DNA from: Legionella spiritensis
GTDB lineage: Bacteria; Pseudomonadota; Gammaproteobacteria; Legionellales; Legionellaceae
Direction of reading: 5' to 3'
Assembly (NCBI RefSeq): GCF_900186965.1
Contig: NZ_LT906457.1
Location: 770,501 to 834,500 of the forward strand
DNA: 64,000 bases
A program made the translations under genes and the position numbers. This document shows, piece by piece, positions 63,352 through 64,000 of the stretch. The notes under the pieces are model-generated. The model was not told where the DNA came from, did not search any database, and was given only the letters and a program-made list of their open reading frames with translations. Positions within the stretch are counted from its first letter, which is position 1; the number at the start of each line of letters is the position of its first letter.

Positions 63352-64000
63352 ATGAAAACAAAAACTCGATTTGTCTGTAGCCAGTGCGGTGCGGTATTTT
63401 CCCAATGGGCCGGACAATGCGCACAGTGCGGTGCCTGGAATGTGGTGACGGAAGAAAGTGCCGCACCGGCCAGCCGCAATGGCAGGGTTGCCCATTACGC
63501 CAATCAACGCTCGATGGTTACGTCCGTTGACGACGTCGTATTGGATACGGAAATCCGCATGGATTGCGGCTTGTCCGAGTTAAACCGGGTATTGGGCGGC
63601 GGGTTGGTAGACGGATCGGTGGTGTTGATAGGAGGCGACCCGGGCATTGGCAAGTCCACGCTGCTTTTGCAAACACTGGCTAATTTATCCCGGACGCAAC
63701 CGGTGCTTTATGTCACCGGAGAGGAATCATTGCAACAGGTGGCCATGCGTGCCAAACGGCTGCAATTGCCGCTTGCGGGGCTTCGGTTGCTGGCGGAAAC
63801 CCAGGTGGAAACGATCATGGCCCATGCCCGCAAGGAAGCGCCTCGTATTATCGTGATCGATTCGGTGCAAACCATTTTTACCGAAACGCTCAGTTCCGCT
63901 CCGGGAGGGGTCGGTCAGGTACGTGAATCGGCCGCGCAACTGGTTCGTTTTGCCAAAATGACCAATACGGCCGTATTTATCGTGGGTCATGTCACCAAGG
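63352..64000 (+). CDS. radA: DNA repair protein RadA, N-terminal part
   Basis: The frame starts at ATG 63352 and is open to the end of the window (216 codons). It shows the zinc finger FVCSQCGAVFSQWAGQCAQC, the Walker A GGDPGIGKSTLL and the RadA-type YVTGEESLQQVAMRAKRL region, then IIVIDSVQTIF. RadA promotes branch migration in recombination. The C-terminal Lon-like domain lies beyond the window. Confidence 0.95.
   Translation, partial: MKTKTRFVCSQCGAVFSQWAGQCAQCGAWNVVTEESAAPASRNGRVAHYANQRSMVTSVDDVVLDTEIRMDCGLSELNRVLGGGLVDGSVVLIGGDPGIGKSTLLLQTLANLSRTQPVLYVTGEESLQQVAMRAKRLQLPLAGLRLLAETQVETIMAHARKEAPRIIVIDSVQTIFTETLSSAPGGVGQVRESAAQLVRFAKMTNTAVFIVGHVTK

Overview
The window looks like a chromosome segment of a Legionella species other than L. 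pneumophila, or a close relative in the Legionellales. The evidence is a set of ordinary gammaproteobacterial housekeeping genes (ispB, ychF, pth, rplY, rplU-rpmA-obgE, yacG, xseB-ispA, radA) interleaved with many solitary genes for proteins with eukaryotic-like or host-directed folds: two protein-kinase-like proteins, a calpain-like protease, a CE-clan protease, a transglutaminase-like protein, Sel1-repeat proteins, an IQ-motif protein and an APH/choline-kinase-like protein. Five of these genes carry, just upstream, TTAA direct repeats spaced 11 bp apart, which resemble the PmrA boxes known from Legionella Dot/Icm effector promoters. The species is inferred from gene content only.

Layout. 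1-7347: a catabolic operon on the + strand (SDR dehydrogenase end, DddP/M24-like enzyme, FmdB-like protein, 2-oxoacid dehydrogenase E1 alpha, E1 beta and an E2-like protein, aldehyde dehydrogenase) closed by a LacI-type regulator. A convergent gene at 7349-8236 encodes a protein with the ectoine hydroxylase (EctD) signature. 8387-10799: two divergent effector-like genes sharing a triple TTAAG element. 10843-24730: an integrative island of about 13.9 kb in a tRNA-Pro gene, bounded by a perfect 72-bp direct repeat with matching arm-type sites inside each end. It carries an AbiF/AbiD-like HEPN protein preceded by a candidate small RNA, an integrase, a CI-like repressor with a dead S24 protease site, a second tyrosine recombinase, an AlpA-like protein, a tandemly duplicated endA-fragment/Sel1 module, and three insertion sequences. 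One of these (IS630 type) splits a gamma-glutamylcyclotransferase-like gene precisely at a duplicated TA.

24761-37340: ispB, a CE-clan protease gene behind a MITE, a diguanylate cyclase divergent from a TackOD1-like protein, a calpain-like protein, then the translation and ribosome block ychF-pth-rplY / rplU-rpmA-obgE and a CinA-like gene. 37652-43020: a second accessory patch with a full-length endA paralogue, a nucleotidyltransferase-like gene, an IS481 element, an IS5 scrap, a HEPN plus zinc-cluster protein and a kinase-like P-loop protein. 43132-53058: small metabolic genes, a duplicated GFA fragment abutting a PdxH-like gene, a LegK-like kinase, yacG, an outer-membrane protein, an FAD oxidoreductase and a VOC protein. 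53438-60712: a nitroreductase and three large effector-like genes. 60993-64000: xseB-ispA, an FMO-like oxidoreductase and the start of radA.

A family of 160-240-bp MITE-like elements with AGGYTCTGTGAAC ends and a long internal foldback occurs repeatedly and often abuts genes. No CRISPR array and no rRNA were seen. Functions are read from motifs by eye; no database search was possible.
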